From NCBI RefSeq assembly GCF_004795835.1, contig NZ_CP039249.1, positions 3,819,001 through 3,883,000 of the forward strand: DNA of 64,000 nucleotides, read 5' to 3'. This document shows, piece by piece, positions 53,927 through 62,483 of the stretch. The translations under genes and the position numbers were made by a program. The DNA comes from Sphingomonas sp. PAMC26645 (GTDB taxonomy: Bacteria > Pseudomonadota > Alphaproteobacteria > Sphingomonadales > Sphingomonadaceae). The notes below the pieces were generated by a model, which saw only the letters and a list, made by a program, of their open reading frames with translations, was not told the origin of the DNA and did not search any database. Position 1 is the first letter of the stretch. Each line of letters opens with the position of its first letter.

Positions 53927-54465
53927 CAGCCGGCCTTGGCAACGCCGACCATGGCGGGACGCAGCAGGCGGTCCTTGATCATGTAGCCCGCCTGCATCTC
54001 CTGGACGATCGTCCCGGCAGGCTGGTCGCTCGGAATTTCCATCATCGCCTGGTGCTTGTTCGGGTCGAGCATCTGGCCCTCCGCCGCGATCTTGGTGATG
54101 CCGTGGCGCTGGAACACGCTTTCCAGTTCGCGACCGGTCGCTTCGAGCCCGGTGACGAGCCCCTTCATCTTCTCGTCCGCGCGGAGGTCGGCCGGGATTG
54201 CCGACAGGCCGCGCGAGAGGTTGTCCGCAACCGACAACACGTCGCGCGCGAACGCCGTCGCGGCATAGGCGCGGGCGTCCTGCGCTTCCTTTTCGGCGCG
54301 GCGGCGGACGTTCTGGATCTCGGCCTGCGCGTAGAGGACGTTCTGCTTGGCCTCGGCGAGCTGGTTCTCGAGCTCGGCGACGCGGTCGTTCGAAGCCACT
54401 TCAGGCGCGGCTTCGGCGGTCTCTTCGCGCAGGTCTGCAGGCGTGTTCTGGTCGATGTCGGACAT
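53926..54465 (-). CDS. grpE: Nucleotide exchange factor GrpE
   Basis: Releases ADP from DnaK. The 179-residue protein has the acidic N-terminus, the long coiled helix (RVAELENQLAEAKQNVLYAQAEIQNVRRRAEKEAQDARAYA) and the beta-wing (ITKIAAEGQMLDPNKHQAMMEI...GTIVQEMQAGYMIKDRLLRPAMVGVAK). ATG 54465 follows AGGGAAA. It is the second gene of hrcA-grpE, 25 bases after hrcA. Confidence 0.96.
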   Translation of the reverse strand: MSDIDQNTPADLREETAEAAPEVASNDRVAELENQLAEAKQNVLYAQAEIQNVRRRAEKEAQDARAYAATAFARDVLSVADNLSRGLSAIPADLRADEKMKGLVTGLEATGRELESVFQRHGITKIAAEGQMLDPNKHQAMMEIPSDQPAGTIVQEMQAGYMIKDRLLRPAMVGVAKAG

Positions 54466-54490
54466 GGTTTTCCCTATAAATTGGGCCGGC

Positions 54491-55534
54491 TCAACCCATC
54501 AACCGGGCGAGCGTTGCAGCCGTGAAATCCACCATGGGCACGACGCGCGCATAGTTCAACCGCGTCGGGCCGATGACACCGACCACGCCGACCACCCGGC
54601 CGTCCAATCCGCGGAAGGGCCTGGCGATCACCGAAGACCCTGACAACGCAAACAATTTGGTCTCCGCGCCGATGAAAATCCGCGTCGAATCGCCGGCTCG
54701 CGCGCTGTCCAAAAGCGATGCGACTTCCTGCTTTCCCTCGAGATCGTCGAGCAGGTCGCGGACCCGGTCGAGATCGGCGGCGGCGGCGGCATCGATCAGC
54801 CGCCCCTGCCCGCGCACGATCAGCACCGGGCGGCGATCCGCATCCTCGCTCCACACCGCGATGCCGCGCTCGACCAGCGTCCGCGCCGCCCCATCGAGCG
54901 CTGCCTGACCATCCGCCAATTCGCGTTCGATCCGGGTCCGCGCATCGGCGAGCGTCAGGCCGCCGAGCGTCGCCGACATGTAATTGCCCGCCTCGACCAG
55001 CGCGGACGGCGACATCCCCTTCGGCAGCGCGATCACGCGATTCTCGACCGAGCCGTCCTCGCTGACCAGTACCGCCAGCGCTTGTTCGGGCGACAGCGCG
55101 ACGAACGCGATCTGGCGCAGCTTCAGCTCGCGCTTGGGGACCATCACCAGCCCTGCGCAGGCCGACAGCCCCGACAGCGCGAGCGTGGTCGCGGCGAGCG
55201 CCTCCTCGACCGGGCCACCGACGCCAGCACGCGCCTCGATCGTCTGGCGTTCCTCGAACGACGGCTCCATCGCCTGCATCATGCCATCGACGAACAGCCG
55301 CAAGCCCCGGTCGGTAGGCATGCGGCCGGCGCTGGTATGCGGGCTGGCGAGCAGGCCCAGCCCTTCGAGTTCGCCCATAACGCCGCGAATCGAGGCGGGG
55401 GAAAGGCTGAGGCCGGTTAGTTGCGCGATCGTCTTCGACCCGACCGGCGTACCGCTGGCGAGGTAGCTGTCGACCACCGCACGAAAAATGTCGCGTGCGC
55501 GATCGGTCAGTTCGGTGACGGGGGGCGTGGCCAT
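54491..55534 (-). CDS. hrcA: Heat-inducible transcription repressor HrcA
   Basis: Repressor of class I heat-shock genes through CIRCE operators. The 347-residue protein has the N-terminal winged-helix domain (LTDRARDIFRAVVDSYLASGTPVGSKTIAQLTGLSLSPASIRGVMGELEGLGLL) and the GAF-like domain with SSVIARPFRGLDGRVVGVVGVIGPTRLNYARVVPMVDF near the end. It is divergent from rph. I see no CIRCE element in the window, so its targets (probably groESL) lie elsewhere. Confidence 0.96.
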   Translation of the reverse strand: MATPPVTELTDRARDIFRAVVDSYLASGTPVGSKTIAQLTGLSLSPASIRGVMGELEGLGLLASPHTSAGRMPTDRGLRLFVDGMMQAMEPSFEERQTIEARAGVGGPVEEALAATTLALSGLSACAGLVMVPKRELKLRQIAFVALSPEQALAVLVSEDGSVENRVIALPKGMSPSALVEAGNYMSATLGGLTLADARTRIERELADGQAALDGAARTLVERGIAVWSEDADRRPVLIVRGQGRLIDAAAAADLDRVRDLLDDLEGKQEVASLLDSARAGDSTRIFIGAETKLFALSGSSVIARPFRGLDGRVVGVVGVIGPTRLNYARVVPMVDFTAATLARLMG

Positions 55535-55597
55535 CGCTTTGATCTAGGCTGGCGAGCGGGAATGCGAAAGGCTAGGCACACCATATTGCCCACCACC

Positions 55598-55716
55598 CGT
55601 TCGTCCTGAGTAGGGACTGAGCGCAGTCGAAGGCCCGTATCGAAGGATGTGCCCCAAGCGGGCCGATCCTTCGATACGCCGCTTCGATAAGCTCAGCAGC
55701 TACTCAGGACGAACGG
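55598..55716. repeat. Family F inverted-repeat element
   Basis: CGTTCGTCCTGAGTAGGG...TATCGAAGGAT at the left mirrored by ATCCTTCGATACG...CTACTCAGGACGAACGG at the right. It lies in the divergent gap between hrcA and rph, so both genes are read from promoters next to or within it. Confidence 0.85.
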
Positions 55717-55736
55717 AAGAATTTTAGGAATACATC

Positions 55737-56453
55737 ATGCGCCCATCCGGCCGCGCCCCAGACCAGATGCGTGCGATCACGATCGAGCCGCGCTTCACCA
55801 AGCATGCCGAGGGCTCCGTCCTGATCGGCTTCGGCGACACGAAGGTGCTCGTCACCGCCAGCGTCGAGGAGAAGGTGCCGCCGTTCATGCGCGGCAAGGG
55901 CGAAGGCTGGGTGACCGCCGAATACGGCATGCTCCCGCGCGCCACCAACACGCGCAACAACCGCGAGGCCGCCAAGGGCAAGCAGTCGGGTCGCACGCAG
56001 GAAATCCAGCGGCTGATCGGGCGTTCGCTCCGCGCGGTCGTCGACCTCAAGCTGCTCGGCGAGCGCCAGATCGTGATCGACTGCGACGTGATCCAGGCCG
56101 ATGGCGGCACGCGGACCGCGTCGATCTCGGGCGGCTGGGTCGCACTGCGGCTCGCGATCGACGGACTGCTGGCGAGCGGCAAGCTGACCGCCGACCCGCT
56201 GACGCAGAAGGTGGCCGCGATCAGTTGCGGCATCTATCAGGGCAACCCGGTGCTCGACCTCGACTATATCGAGGATTCGGGCGCGGACGCGGATGCGAAC
56301 TTCGTGCTGCTCGAAAACGGCAACATCGCCGAGGCGCAGGCGACCGCTGAAGGCGCGACCTATGACGAGGAGGCGCTGCTCCGCCTGCTCCGTCTCGCAC
56401 GGATCGGCTGCACCGACATCTTCGCGGCACAGGCGAAAGCCGTCGCCAAGTGA
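55737..56453 (+). CDS. rph: Ribonuclease PH
   Basis: Phosphorolytic 3'-5' exoribonuclease that matures tRNA 3' ends. The 238-residue protein starts with [44 protein letters not shown] and has [35 protein letters not shown] and the phosphate-site [15 protein letters not shown] 55737 has TTAGGAA upstream. The stop overlaps rdgB as GTGA. Confidence 0.97.
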   Translation: MRPSGRAPDQMRAITIEPRFTKHAEGSVLIGFGDTKVLVTASVEEKVPPFMRGKGEGWVTAEYGMLPRATNTRNNREAAKGKQSGRTQEIQRLIGRSLRAVVDLKLLGERQIVIDCDVIQADGGTRTASISGGWVALRLAIDGLLASGKLTADPLTQKVAAISCGIYQGNPVLDLDYIEDSGADADANFVLLENGNIAEAQATAEGATYDEEALLRLLRLARIGCTDIFAAQAKAVAK

Positions 56454-57085
56454 GCGGCGAAGGCAAGGAACCGCAGGCGATCCGCAAGCTCCAGCCGGGC
56501 AAGCTGGTCATCGCCAGCCACAACAAGGGCAAGGTGCGCGAGATCGCGGCGCTTTTGGAAGGACGGGGGCTCGAAGTCGTCTCGGCCGCCGAGCTCGACC
56601 TGCCGGAGCCCGTTGAGACGGGCACGACCTTCTTCGCGAACGCCGAGCTGAAGGCGCGCTCGGCCGCCGACCTGTCGGGCTATCCCGCGCTCGCGGACGA
56701 TAGCGGGCTGTGCGTCGATGCGCTGAACGGCGATCCGGGTGTGTACACGGCGGATTGGGCGGAAACGCCGAACGGTCGCGACTGGGTGATGGCGATGCAG
56801 AAGGTCGAGGACGCGATCGTCGCCAAGGGTCCGGACGTGGGCCGCGGCGCACATTTCGTCAGCGTGCTGGCGCTCGCGTGGCCCGATGGGCATGTCGAAT
56901 GGTTCGAGGGGCGGGCCGAGGGGACGTTGACTTGGCCGCCGCGTGGTAATGTCGGGTTCGGGTATGACCCCGTGTTCGTGCCGCTGGGCTACGACCAGAC
57001 CTATGCCGAACTCCCGCACGAAACGAAGAACGCGATCAGCCATCGGAACGAGGCGTTCAAGCTGCTCGAAGCTGCGGTGTTCTGA
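56450..57085 (+). CDS. rdgB: Non-canonical purine NTP pyrophosphatase (RdgB/HAM1)
   Basis: Hydrolyses dITP, ITP and XTP to monophosphates, keeping them out of nucleic acids. The 211-residue protein has [63 protein letters not shown] and [19 protein letters not shown]...[14 protein letters not shown] 56450 overlaps the rph stop; homology starts near residue 14 and no better start is available. rph-rdgB divergent from hrcA-grpE is a common alphaproteobacterial block. Confidence 0.96.
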   Translation: MSGEGKEPQAIRKLQPGKLVIASHNKGKVREIAALLEGRGLEVVSAAELDLPEPVETGTTFFANAELKARSAADLSGYPALADDSGLCVDALNGDPGVYTADWAETPNGRDWVMAMQKVEDAIVAKGPDVGRGAHFVSVLALAWPDGHVEWFEGRAEGTLTWPPRGNVGFGYDPVFVPLGYDQTYAELPHETKNAISHRNEAFKLLEAAVF

Positions 57086-57119
57086 AAATCTGGCGGCGGG
57101 GAACCTGCCGCCAGCTTCT

Positions 57120-57201
57120 CGTCATCCTGACGAAAGTCAGGATCCAGGATAACGGGCGGTACCCTTGATGGCCCTGGATCCTGACTTTCGTCAGGATGAC
57201 G
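57120..57201. repeat. Family D inverted repeat
   Basis: CGTCATCCTGACGAAAGTCA-GGATCCAGG mirrored by CCTGGATCC-TGACTTTCGTCAGGATGACG, between the convergent rdgB and EAL genes. It is the intact sister of 52072-52153. Confidence 0.9.
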
Positions 57202-57214
57202 GAGCAGGTGTAGT

Positions 57215-58012
57215 TCAGACCGCGATCGCCTGCTTCACCGGCCACGTCACCGTAGGCAGCGCTTCGAACGCCGGTTTCGCCAGCAGATACCCCTGTATAT
57301 ACCGCACGCCGAGCCCCCGCAGCGCCTCGAACTCGCCGAGCGTTTCGACCCCCTCGGCGATCACCGTGATCCCCAGCGCCGTGCACATCCGCAGCATCCC
57401 CTCGACGATCATCCGCCGCGGCAGGCTCGTGTCGATGTCGCGAATCAGCTCCATGTCGAGCTTGATGATATCCGGCTGGAACCGCGCGAGCAGGTTGAGC
57501 CCCGCATGCCCCGCGCCGAAATCGTCGAGCGCGGTACCGAAACCCATCTTCTGATACGTCGCTATGATGTTCGCGACGTGCGCAGGATCGAGCATCTCCT
57601 CGTTCTCGGTGAACTCGAAGATCAGCCGGTCGGTCGGCATGCCCACCGCCGCCGCGGTCTTCAGCGTCAACTGGATGCACGCGGCCGGCGAATAGACAGC
57701 GTTCGGGAGAAAATTGATCGACAGCCGCGCGGGCGTATCGAGCAGCCCGGCTTTCACCGACGCCTCGATCGCGCGCACCCGGCATTGCTGGTCGAACGCG
57801 TAAAGATTCTTGGCATCGACCTGCGAGAGGACGCTTGCCGCCGACTGGCCTTCGGGACCGCGCACCAGCGCTTCGTAGGCGAAGACGGTCTCGGTCTCGA
57901 CATCGACGATCGGCTGGAACGCCATCGAGAAGGCGAAGGACAGGCCGGCGCCGTCTCGGCATCCGACGCAGCCAGTGGGCCGAGAGCCATCAGGTTTGGA
58001 TACTGGTATCAT
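57215..58012 (-). CDS. Stand-alone EAL-domain cyclic-di-GMP phosphodiesterase
   Basis: A 265-residue cytoplasmic EAL domain. All catalytic elements are present: FAYEALVRG (EAL), INFLPNAV, FEFTENEE, ALDDFGAGHAGLNLL, DIIKLDMELI, VIAEGVET and YIQGYLLAKP. It should cleave cyclic-di-GMP to pGpG. No sensor or GGDEF domain is attached; the first about 25 residues include three residues of a CVGC-type cysteine pair of unclear meaning. Two adjacent perfect inverted repeats sit just upstream of the start. Confidence 0.93.
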   Translation of the reverse strand: MIPVSKPDGSRPTGCVGCRDGAGLSFAFSMAFQPIVDVETETVFAYEALVRGPEGQSAASVLSQVDAKNLYAFDQQCRVRAIEASVKAGLLDTPARLSINFLPNAVYSPAACIQLTLKTAAAVGMPTDRLIFEFTENEEMLDPAHVANIIATYQKMGFGTALDDFGAGHAGLNLLARFQPDIIKLDMELIRDIDTSLPRRMIVEGMLRMCTALGITVIAEGVETLGEFEALRGLGVRYIQGYLLAKPAFEALPTVTWPVKQAIAV

Positions 58013-58021
58013 TCAACCAGA

Positions 58022-58057
58022 TTAAGCGACGACCGCTTAAGAAAGTGCCACCACTTT
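58022..58057 (-). promoter_or_regulatory. Two adjacent inverted repeats upstream of the EAL gene
   Basis: TTAAGCG-N5-CGCTTAA (58022-58040) is followed at once by AAAGTG-N4-CACTTT (58042-58057). They lie 10-45 bases before the EAL ATG, so they may be operators or leader hairpins controlling it; they also lie just 3' of the CAP gene. Confidence 0.4.
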
Positions 58058-58079
58058 GGGTCTAACCGCTTGCTCCAGA

Positions 58080-58637
58080 TCAATAAGCGCGCTCGCCGAA
58101 GACGTTGCCGGGGGGCGAATAGCGACACACCAGATAGTCGTCGGTCTTGTTGCTCGCCATCGCACAGCCGACCTGGGTCGAGCCGCGCCAGACGATCTGC
58201 GTATAGTGCGCGACGTCCTCGAACTTGCCGGTGCGGCTGAACCCGGGGGTCGGCTGGTTGATGAAATCGCGTTTCTCGGCGACCCAGTGCCCCATCATTT
58301 CGCTGTAGGCATAGGCATAGCGCGTGCCGGTCCAGAGATTCTCGCCTTCGCGCGACATGCCCTGGGGTTGCGGGGCGTGCGCGAATTTGCCGGTCCGCGC
58401 CAGTTCCTCGGCATAGGCGCGCGCGGTCGTTGCCAGCGTATCGCTCCAGGTGAGCGGCGCCACGCCGACGGCGGCGCGCGCGGCGTTGTGCCCGTCCATC
58501 ATGGCGGTCTTGAGCAGGCTCGCACCGCGCGGTGCCGGCGCTATGGTATCGCGGCGCTCGACGACACGCTCGGGGCCCTGCGCACAGCCCACCAGCAAAA
58601 GCGCCCCGGCGATCGCCAAACCCATCCGTGCCGTCAT
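58080..58637 (-). CDS. CAP-domain lipoprotein
   Basis: A 185-residue exported protein with lipobox LLVGC (Cys18) and a CAP/SCP domain: MMDGHNAARAAVGVAPLTWSDTLATTARAYAEELA, GENLWTG, HYTQIVWRGSTQVGCAMA and YLVCRYSPPGNVFGE. CAP proteins are extracytoplasmic and their bacterial role is unclear. The tetrad residues His and Glu are visible (GHNAAR, GENLW, HYTQ). ATG 58637 follows AAGGAAG. It is divergent from hemW with 43 bases between. Confidence 0.9.
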   Translation of the reverse strand: MTARMGLAIAGALLLVGCAQGPERVVERRDTIAPAPRGASLLKTAMMDGHNAARAAVGVAPLTWSDTLATTARAYAEELARTGKFAHAPQPQGMSREGENLWTGTRYAYAYSEMMGHWVAEKRDFINQPTPGFSRTGKFEDVAHYTQIVWRGSTQVGCAMASNKTDDYLVCRYSPPGNVFGERAY

Positions 58638-58680
58638 TGCGCTTCCTTCGGCCGCCCCGTGCGACCATATGCGCGAGATA

Positions 58681-59853
58681 ATGCCCGTCTTCGAAACACC
58701 AAGCCCCCGCTCCGATTCCCCGGGCGACCTCGCGCTGTACGTCCACTGGCCGTTCTGCGTGTCGAAATGCCCGTATTGCGATTTCAACAGCCATGTTCGC
58801 GAGGAGGTGGACCAAGCGGCGTGGCGGGATGCGCTGCTCACCGACCTCGCGCATGAGGCTCGGGTATCGCCGGGGCGGAAGTTGCAGTCGATCTTCTTTG
58901 GAGGGGGCACGCCGTCGCTGATGCCGCCGTCGACCGTCGCGGCGGTGCTGGATGCGGCGGAGAAGGCCTGGGGGTTCGCCGAGGGAATCGAGATCACGCT
59001 GGAGGCGAATCCGTCTTCGGTGGAGGCGGCGCGGTTTGCCGATCTGGCACTTGCTGGGGTGAACCGGGTGTCGCTGGGGCTGCAGTCGCTCGACGACCAG
59101 GCGCTGAAGTTTCTTGGGCGCGCACATGACGTGAACGAGGGGCAAGCCGCACTTGCGACCGCACAGAGCGTGTTTCCACGCGTCAGTTTCGATTTGATCT
59201 ATGCATTGCCAGGGCAGCGGCTCGATGACTGGCGCGCGGAACTGGCGCGCGCGCTGAGCCTGGGGACGGAACATCTCTCGCTGTATCAGCTGACGATCGA
59301 AGCCGGTACACGGTTCGCGACCGAGGCTCTGGCGGGGCGGATCGTGATCCCGGATGGCGATTCGGCGGCCGACCTGTTCGAGGCGACGCGTGCCGATACC
59401 GCAGCGGCGGGTCTTCCCGCATACGAGACGTCGAACCATGCGCGGCCGGGGTCGGAGAGCCGCCACAACCTCGCTTACTGGCGGTATCAGGATTACGCGG
59501 GGATCGGGCCGGGGGCGCATGGGCGTCGCGGCGGACTGGCGACGGTGCGGCGGAAAAAGCCGGAGAACTGGCTGGCGGCGATCGAGCGTAACGGCCACGG
59601 AATGGAGGTGGAGGACCCGCTGACGCCCTCGACCCGCGCGACCGAGGCTTTGCTGATGGGGTTGCGGTTGGCGGAAGGCGTGGATCTGGACCGGATCACC
59701 GAGCTGAACGCGGGCGTGATACCGGTCGACCTAGCTGCGGTGGCTCGGCTCGAGGCGCTCGGATTGATCGTTCACTCGCCGGGGCGCCTGCGGGTTACCG
59801 AAGCCGGCGCCCTCCTACTCGACGCGATCCTGCCGGAGATCGTCACCGCCTAA
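58681..59853 (+). CDS. hemW: Radical SAM heme chaperone HemW
   Basis: A heme-binding radical SAM protein that inserts heme into respiratory enzymes; often misnamed coproporphyrinogen dehydrogenase. The 390-residue protein has the CxxxCxxC cluster motif (CVSKCPYCDFNSH, about residue 26), FFGGGTPSL and SLGLQSLDDQALKFLGRAH, and lacks the N-terminal extension and fourth-Cys set of HemN. ATG 58681 puts homology at about residue 15. A true oxygen-dependent HemF is also encoded in this window. Confidence 0.93.
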   Translation: MPVFETPSPRSDSPGDLALYVHWPFCVSKCPYCDFNSHVREEVDQAAWRDALLTDLAHEARVSPGRKLQSIFFGGGTPSLMPPSTVAAVLDAAEKAWGFAEGIEITLEANPSSVEAARFADLALAGVNRVSLGLQSLDDQALKFLGRAHDVNEGQAALATAQSVFPRVSFDLIYALPGQRLDDWRAELARALSLGTEHLSLYQLTIEAGTRFATEALAGRIVIPDGDSAADLFEATRADTAAAGLPAYETSNHARPGSESRHNLAYWRYQDYAGIGPGAHGRRGGLATVRRKKPENWLAAIERNGHGMEVEDPLTPSTRATEALLMGLRLAEGVDLDRITELNAGVIPVDLAAVARLEALGLIVHSPGRLRVTEAGALLLDAILPEIVTA

Positions 59854-59854
59854 T

Positions 59855-59911
59855 TTGTTCACCCGCGAAGGCGGGTGCCCAGACTGGGCACCCGCCTTCG
59901 CGGGTGAACAA
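59855..59911. repeat. Family A intergenic inverted repeat
   Basis: A nearly perfect copy beginning TTGTTCACCCGCGAAGGCGG with mirrored end and CCCAGACTGGG centre, immediately after the hemW stop and three bases before the LpoA-like stop, so both convergent genes end on it. Confidence 0.88.
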
Positions 59912-59913
59912 GC

Positions 59914-61116
59914 TTACTTCCCGAACCCGACCGGTGCGGGCGAGACTACCGTGGTCGTGCCACTACGGATTTCTTTCACCTCGAGCGCGCGCTCGGCGAC
60001 GCTGTCCTTGCCGAAGCGGAACGCCCCATCGATGCCGGCGAAGCCATCGCCGTCGCGCAGGCGGTTGACCGGGAACGGCGTACCGGGCTTCCAGTCGCGC
60101 GCGATGCGGACCGTCAGCAGCACCGAATCATAACCGAGGCTCGACAGACGGTATGGCCCTGCCCCGAACCGCGCGCGGTATTTGGCGGCATATTGGCGGT
60201 ACAGCGTGTCCGAAACGCTGGCGTACCAGGCGCCGTTGAGCGCTGCCTTGGCGGCGATCGCTGTGTCCGAATTCCAGAGTTCGGTGCCGAGGATACGTGT
60301 CGATGCGCCGCTGCCGCGCTTGACCATCGCGGCTGCGGAGGCTGCGGTGGCGCCACCATCGGCGATCAGGACAGCATCATAGGGGGCTTTCGCCGCAAGC
60401 CGCGTGACGGCGCCGGAAATGCTGCCGGGACCACGCGCGTAGGTCTGGAGCGAGACGACCTGGCCGCCCGCGCCTTCGACCGCGCGGAGTAATGCTGTCG
60501 ATGCACGCTCGCCGTAGAGCCCGTTGGGGACCAAGCCGGCGAAGTTGCTGACGCCGCGCTCCTTGGCGAAATCGACGACGCGTGCGATCGACTGGGTCGG
60601 GACATAGCCCATCAGGTACGCGCCATTGCCCGCCACGCCGAGATCGTTGGAGAAGCTCAGCACCGGGATGTTCGCGGCGCGCGCGATCGGCGCGACCGCG
60701 CGGACGTCGTCGGCGAGCAACGGGCCGAGGATCAACTGCGCGCCCTCGGCGATCGCACGCTGCGCGGCGGCGGCGGCACCGGTCGCGGTGTCGTAGTTGG
60801 TGATGCGGACGCGCTGGTTCTGCGTGTCGAGCAGCGCCAGCATCGTCGCGTTGGCGATCGACGTGCCGACGCCCGCGTTGCTACCCGACAGCGGCACGAG
60901 CAACGCGACGCGGTTACGCTCGGCATCGCGCGGGATGCCGGTCTCGACGCCGATTTCCGGGCGATCGACGGGGCGCGTGGTCGGGCGCTGCTGCGACGGC
61001 TCGACGGGACCACGCGGGACGATCGTCTGGCACGCGCCGAGCAGGCACGCCGCGACAAGGGTCGCCCATCGCCCTGCAGTACGTGCGGATTGCCCTATCG
61101 TCGTCGCGTCTGCCAT
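59914..61116 (-). CDS. Penicillin-binding protein activator-like lipoprotein (LpoA C-domain type)
   Basis: A 400-residue lipoprotein with lipobox LLGAC (Cys29) and a periplasmic-binding-protein fold of the type I class: VALLVPLSGSNAGVGTSIANATMLALLDTQNQRVRI, LILGPLLADDVRAVAPIARAANIPVLSFSND, YLMGYVPTQSIARVV, LGYDSVLLTVRIARDWKPG. Alphaproteobacterial versions are annotated as penicillin-binding protein activators next to rsmI. Its start lies inside the rsmI start region (see CATG note); ATG 61128 is an alternative. Confidence 0.85.
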   Translation of the reverse strand: MADATTIGQSARTAGRWATLVAACLLGACQTIVPRGPVEPSQQRPTTRPVDRPEIGVETGIPRDAERNRVALLVPLSGSNAGVGTSIANATMLALLDTQNQRVRITNYDTATGAAAAAQRAIAEGAQLILGPLLADDVRAVAPIARAANIPVLSFSNDLGVAGNGAYLMGYVPTQSIARVVDFAKERGVSNFAGLVPNGLYGERASTALLRAVEGAGGQVVSLQTYARGPGSISGAVTRLAAKAPYDAVLIADGGATAASAAAMVKRGSGASTRILGTELWNSDTAIAAKAALNGAWYASVSDTLYRQYAAKYRARFGAGPYRLSSLGYDSVLLTVRIARDWKPGTPFPVNRLRDGDGFAGIDGAFRFGKDSVAERALEVKEIRSGTTTVVSPAPVGFGK

Positions 61117-61972
61117 GACCGTCCCCATGAACCCTGAAACTCTTCTCGATCCCGGCCTCTACATCGTCGCGACCCCGATCGGCAATCTTGGCGATCTGTC
61201 GCCACGCGCCGCCGACATCCTCCGCCGCGCCGACGTGATCGCGGTCGAGGACAGCCGCGTCACCGCCGGTCTGCTCCGCCACATCGGCACGAAGACACCG
61301 ATGGTGCCGTATCACGATCACAGCGCGGAGGGCGTGCGCCCGGCGCTGATCGCGCGGATGGCGACGCAGGCGGTAGCTTTGGTGTCGGATGCGGGGACGC
61401 CGCTTATTTCGGATCCCGGGTTCAAGCTGGTGCGCGACGCGCGGGCTGCGGGGCATCTGGTGGTGACGATCCCGGGGCCGTGCGCGGCGGTGGCGGCGCT
61501 GACGCTGGCGGGGCTGCCGACCGACCGCTTCCTGTTCGTCGGGTTCCTGCCGTCGAAGATGCACGCGCGGGCCGAAGCGATCGCGGAAATAGCCACGATC
61601 CGCGCGACTCTCGTCATGTATGAGTCGGGGCCGCGTCTTGGCACGTGTCTCGCGGCCCTGCTGGAGGGGCTCGGCGACCGCGAGGCGGCGGTGACGCGCG
61701 AGATCAGCAAGAAGTTCGAGGAGGCGGTGACCGGCACGCTCTCGACCCTAGCGGCGCGTTATGCGGATGCGCCGCCGCGGGGGGAGATCGTGATCGTCGT
61801 CGCACCGCCGGGCGAGGCGCCGCCGGCGAGTGCGGAGGACGGTGACGCGGCGCTGGTGGAAGCACTCACACGCCTGTCCACCGGTCAGGCTGCGAGCGAG
61901 GTGGCGAAGAAACTCGGCCTTGACCGCAAGGCGCTGTATGCGCGGGCGCTGGAATTGAAGCCGAAGGCCTGA
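61115..61972 (+). CDS. rsmI: 16S rRNA (cytidine(1402)-2'-O)-methyltransferase
   Basis: 2'-O-methylates C1402 of 16S rRNA, tuning decoding. The 285-residue tetrapyrrole-methylase-fold protein has LYIVATPIGNLGDLSPRAADILRRADVIAVEDSR, LVSDAGTPLISDPGFKLVR, VTIPGPCAAVAALTLAGLPTDRFLFVGFLP and a C-terminal GQAASEVAKKLGLDRKALYARALEL tail. ATG 61115 or 61127 could start it. It is divergent from and overlaps the LpoA-like gene. yraN follows across a repeat and gshB after that, a usual order here. Confidence 0.95.
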   Translation: MTVPMNPETLLDPGLYIVATPIGNLGDLSPRAADILRRADVIAVEDSRVTAGLLRHIGTKTPMVPYHDHSAEGVRPALIARMATQAVALVSDAGTPLISDPGFKLVRDARAAGHLVVTIPGPCAAVAALTLAGLPTDRFLFVGFLPSKMHARAEAIAEIATIRATLVMYESGPRLGTCLAALLEGLGDREAAVTREISKKFEEAVTGTLSTLAARYADAPPRGEIVIVVAPPGEAPPASAEDGDAALVEALTRLSTGQAASEVAKKLGLDRKALYARALELKPKA

Positions 61973-61973
61973 T

Positions 61974-62066
61974 CTCCCCTCCCGCTTGCGGGAGGGGTCG
62001 GGGGAGGGCATGCCATAGACGTGCCGCCCCCGCCCCCCCCTAGCCCCTCCCGCAAGCGGAAGGGGA
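61974..62066. repeat. Family C5 inverted-repeat element across the rsmI-yraN junction
   Basis: CTCCCCTCCCGCTTGCGGGA-GGG at the left is mirrored by CCCCTCCCGCAAGCGGAAGGGG at the right, with CATGCC...ACGTGCC inside. It begins one base after the rsmI stop. Its right half supplies the presumed start codon and first 15 codons of yraN. Confidence 0.88.
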
Positions 62067-62419
62067 CGCACGACCGAAAGGCTGCGGAGGCGACCGGCCG
62101 TCGCGGGGAGCGGCTGGCGGGGTGGTGGTTGCGGCTGAAGGGCTGGAGCATCCTCGATCGCCGAGTCCGCACCCCCGCCGGCGAAGTCGACCTCGTCGCC
62201 CGCAAAGGCAACCTAATCGCATTCGTCGAAGTAAAAACCCGCGCGACCGCTGCCGAACTCGACTTCGCGATCGACGAGCGCCGCCTCGCCCGCGTCGCCG
62301 CAGCGGCGGAGTATTTAATGTCGCGCTACGCCGGACCCGGCGACGACATTCGCGTCGACGTCATCCTGCTCGCCCCCGGCACCCGCCCGCGCCATATCGA
62401 GAATGCCTGGATCGGGTGA
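62021..62419 (+). CDS. yraN: YraN/UPF0102 family nuclease-like protein
   Basis: A restriction-endonuclease-fold protein of unknown role, 132 residues in this frame. Conserved segments are GRRGERLAGWWLRLKGWSILDRRVRTPAGEVDLVARKGNLIAFVEVKTR (with the EVDLV and EVKTR catalytic-type residues). Family proteins usually begin near the KAAEA stretch (62075). The only start codon in frame before it is GTG 62021, inside the family C5 repeat, giving a Pro/Arg/Lys-rich N-terminus without homology. The native start appears to have been displaced by the repeat. gshB starts 64 bases after the stop. Confidence 0.85.
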   Translation: MPPPPPPSPSRKRKGTHDRKAAEATGRRGERLAGWWLRLKGWSILDRRVRTPAGEVDLVARKGNLIAFVEVKTRATAAELDFAIDERRLARVAAAAEYLMSRYAGPGDDIRVDVILLAPGTRPRHIENAWIG

Positions 62420-62483
62420 CGCCGCCCGGTGACTTCGCGCCCGCCCGCGCCTACATGCGCTCGACCGAACAGAAGGAAGACGC

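Noticed and set aside
55535..55736. CIRCE operator near hrcA or dnaK
   Set aside because: No TTAGCACTC-N9-GAGTGCTAA-like sequence is present upstream of either gene.
58681..59853. Annotation of hemW as anaerobic coproporphyrinogen dehydrogenase (hemN)
   Set aside because: The protein is short, the cluster motif is CxxxCxxC without the extra HemN cysteine, and its position fits HemW. HemF covers the oxidase step.
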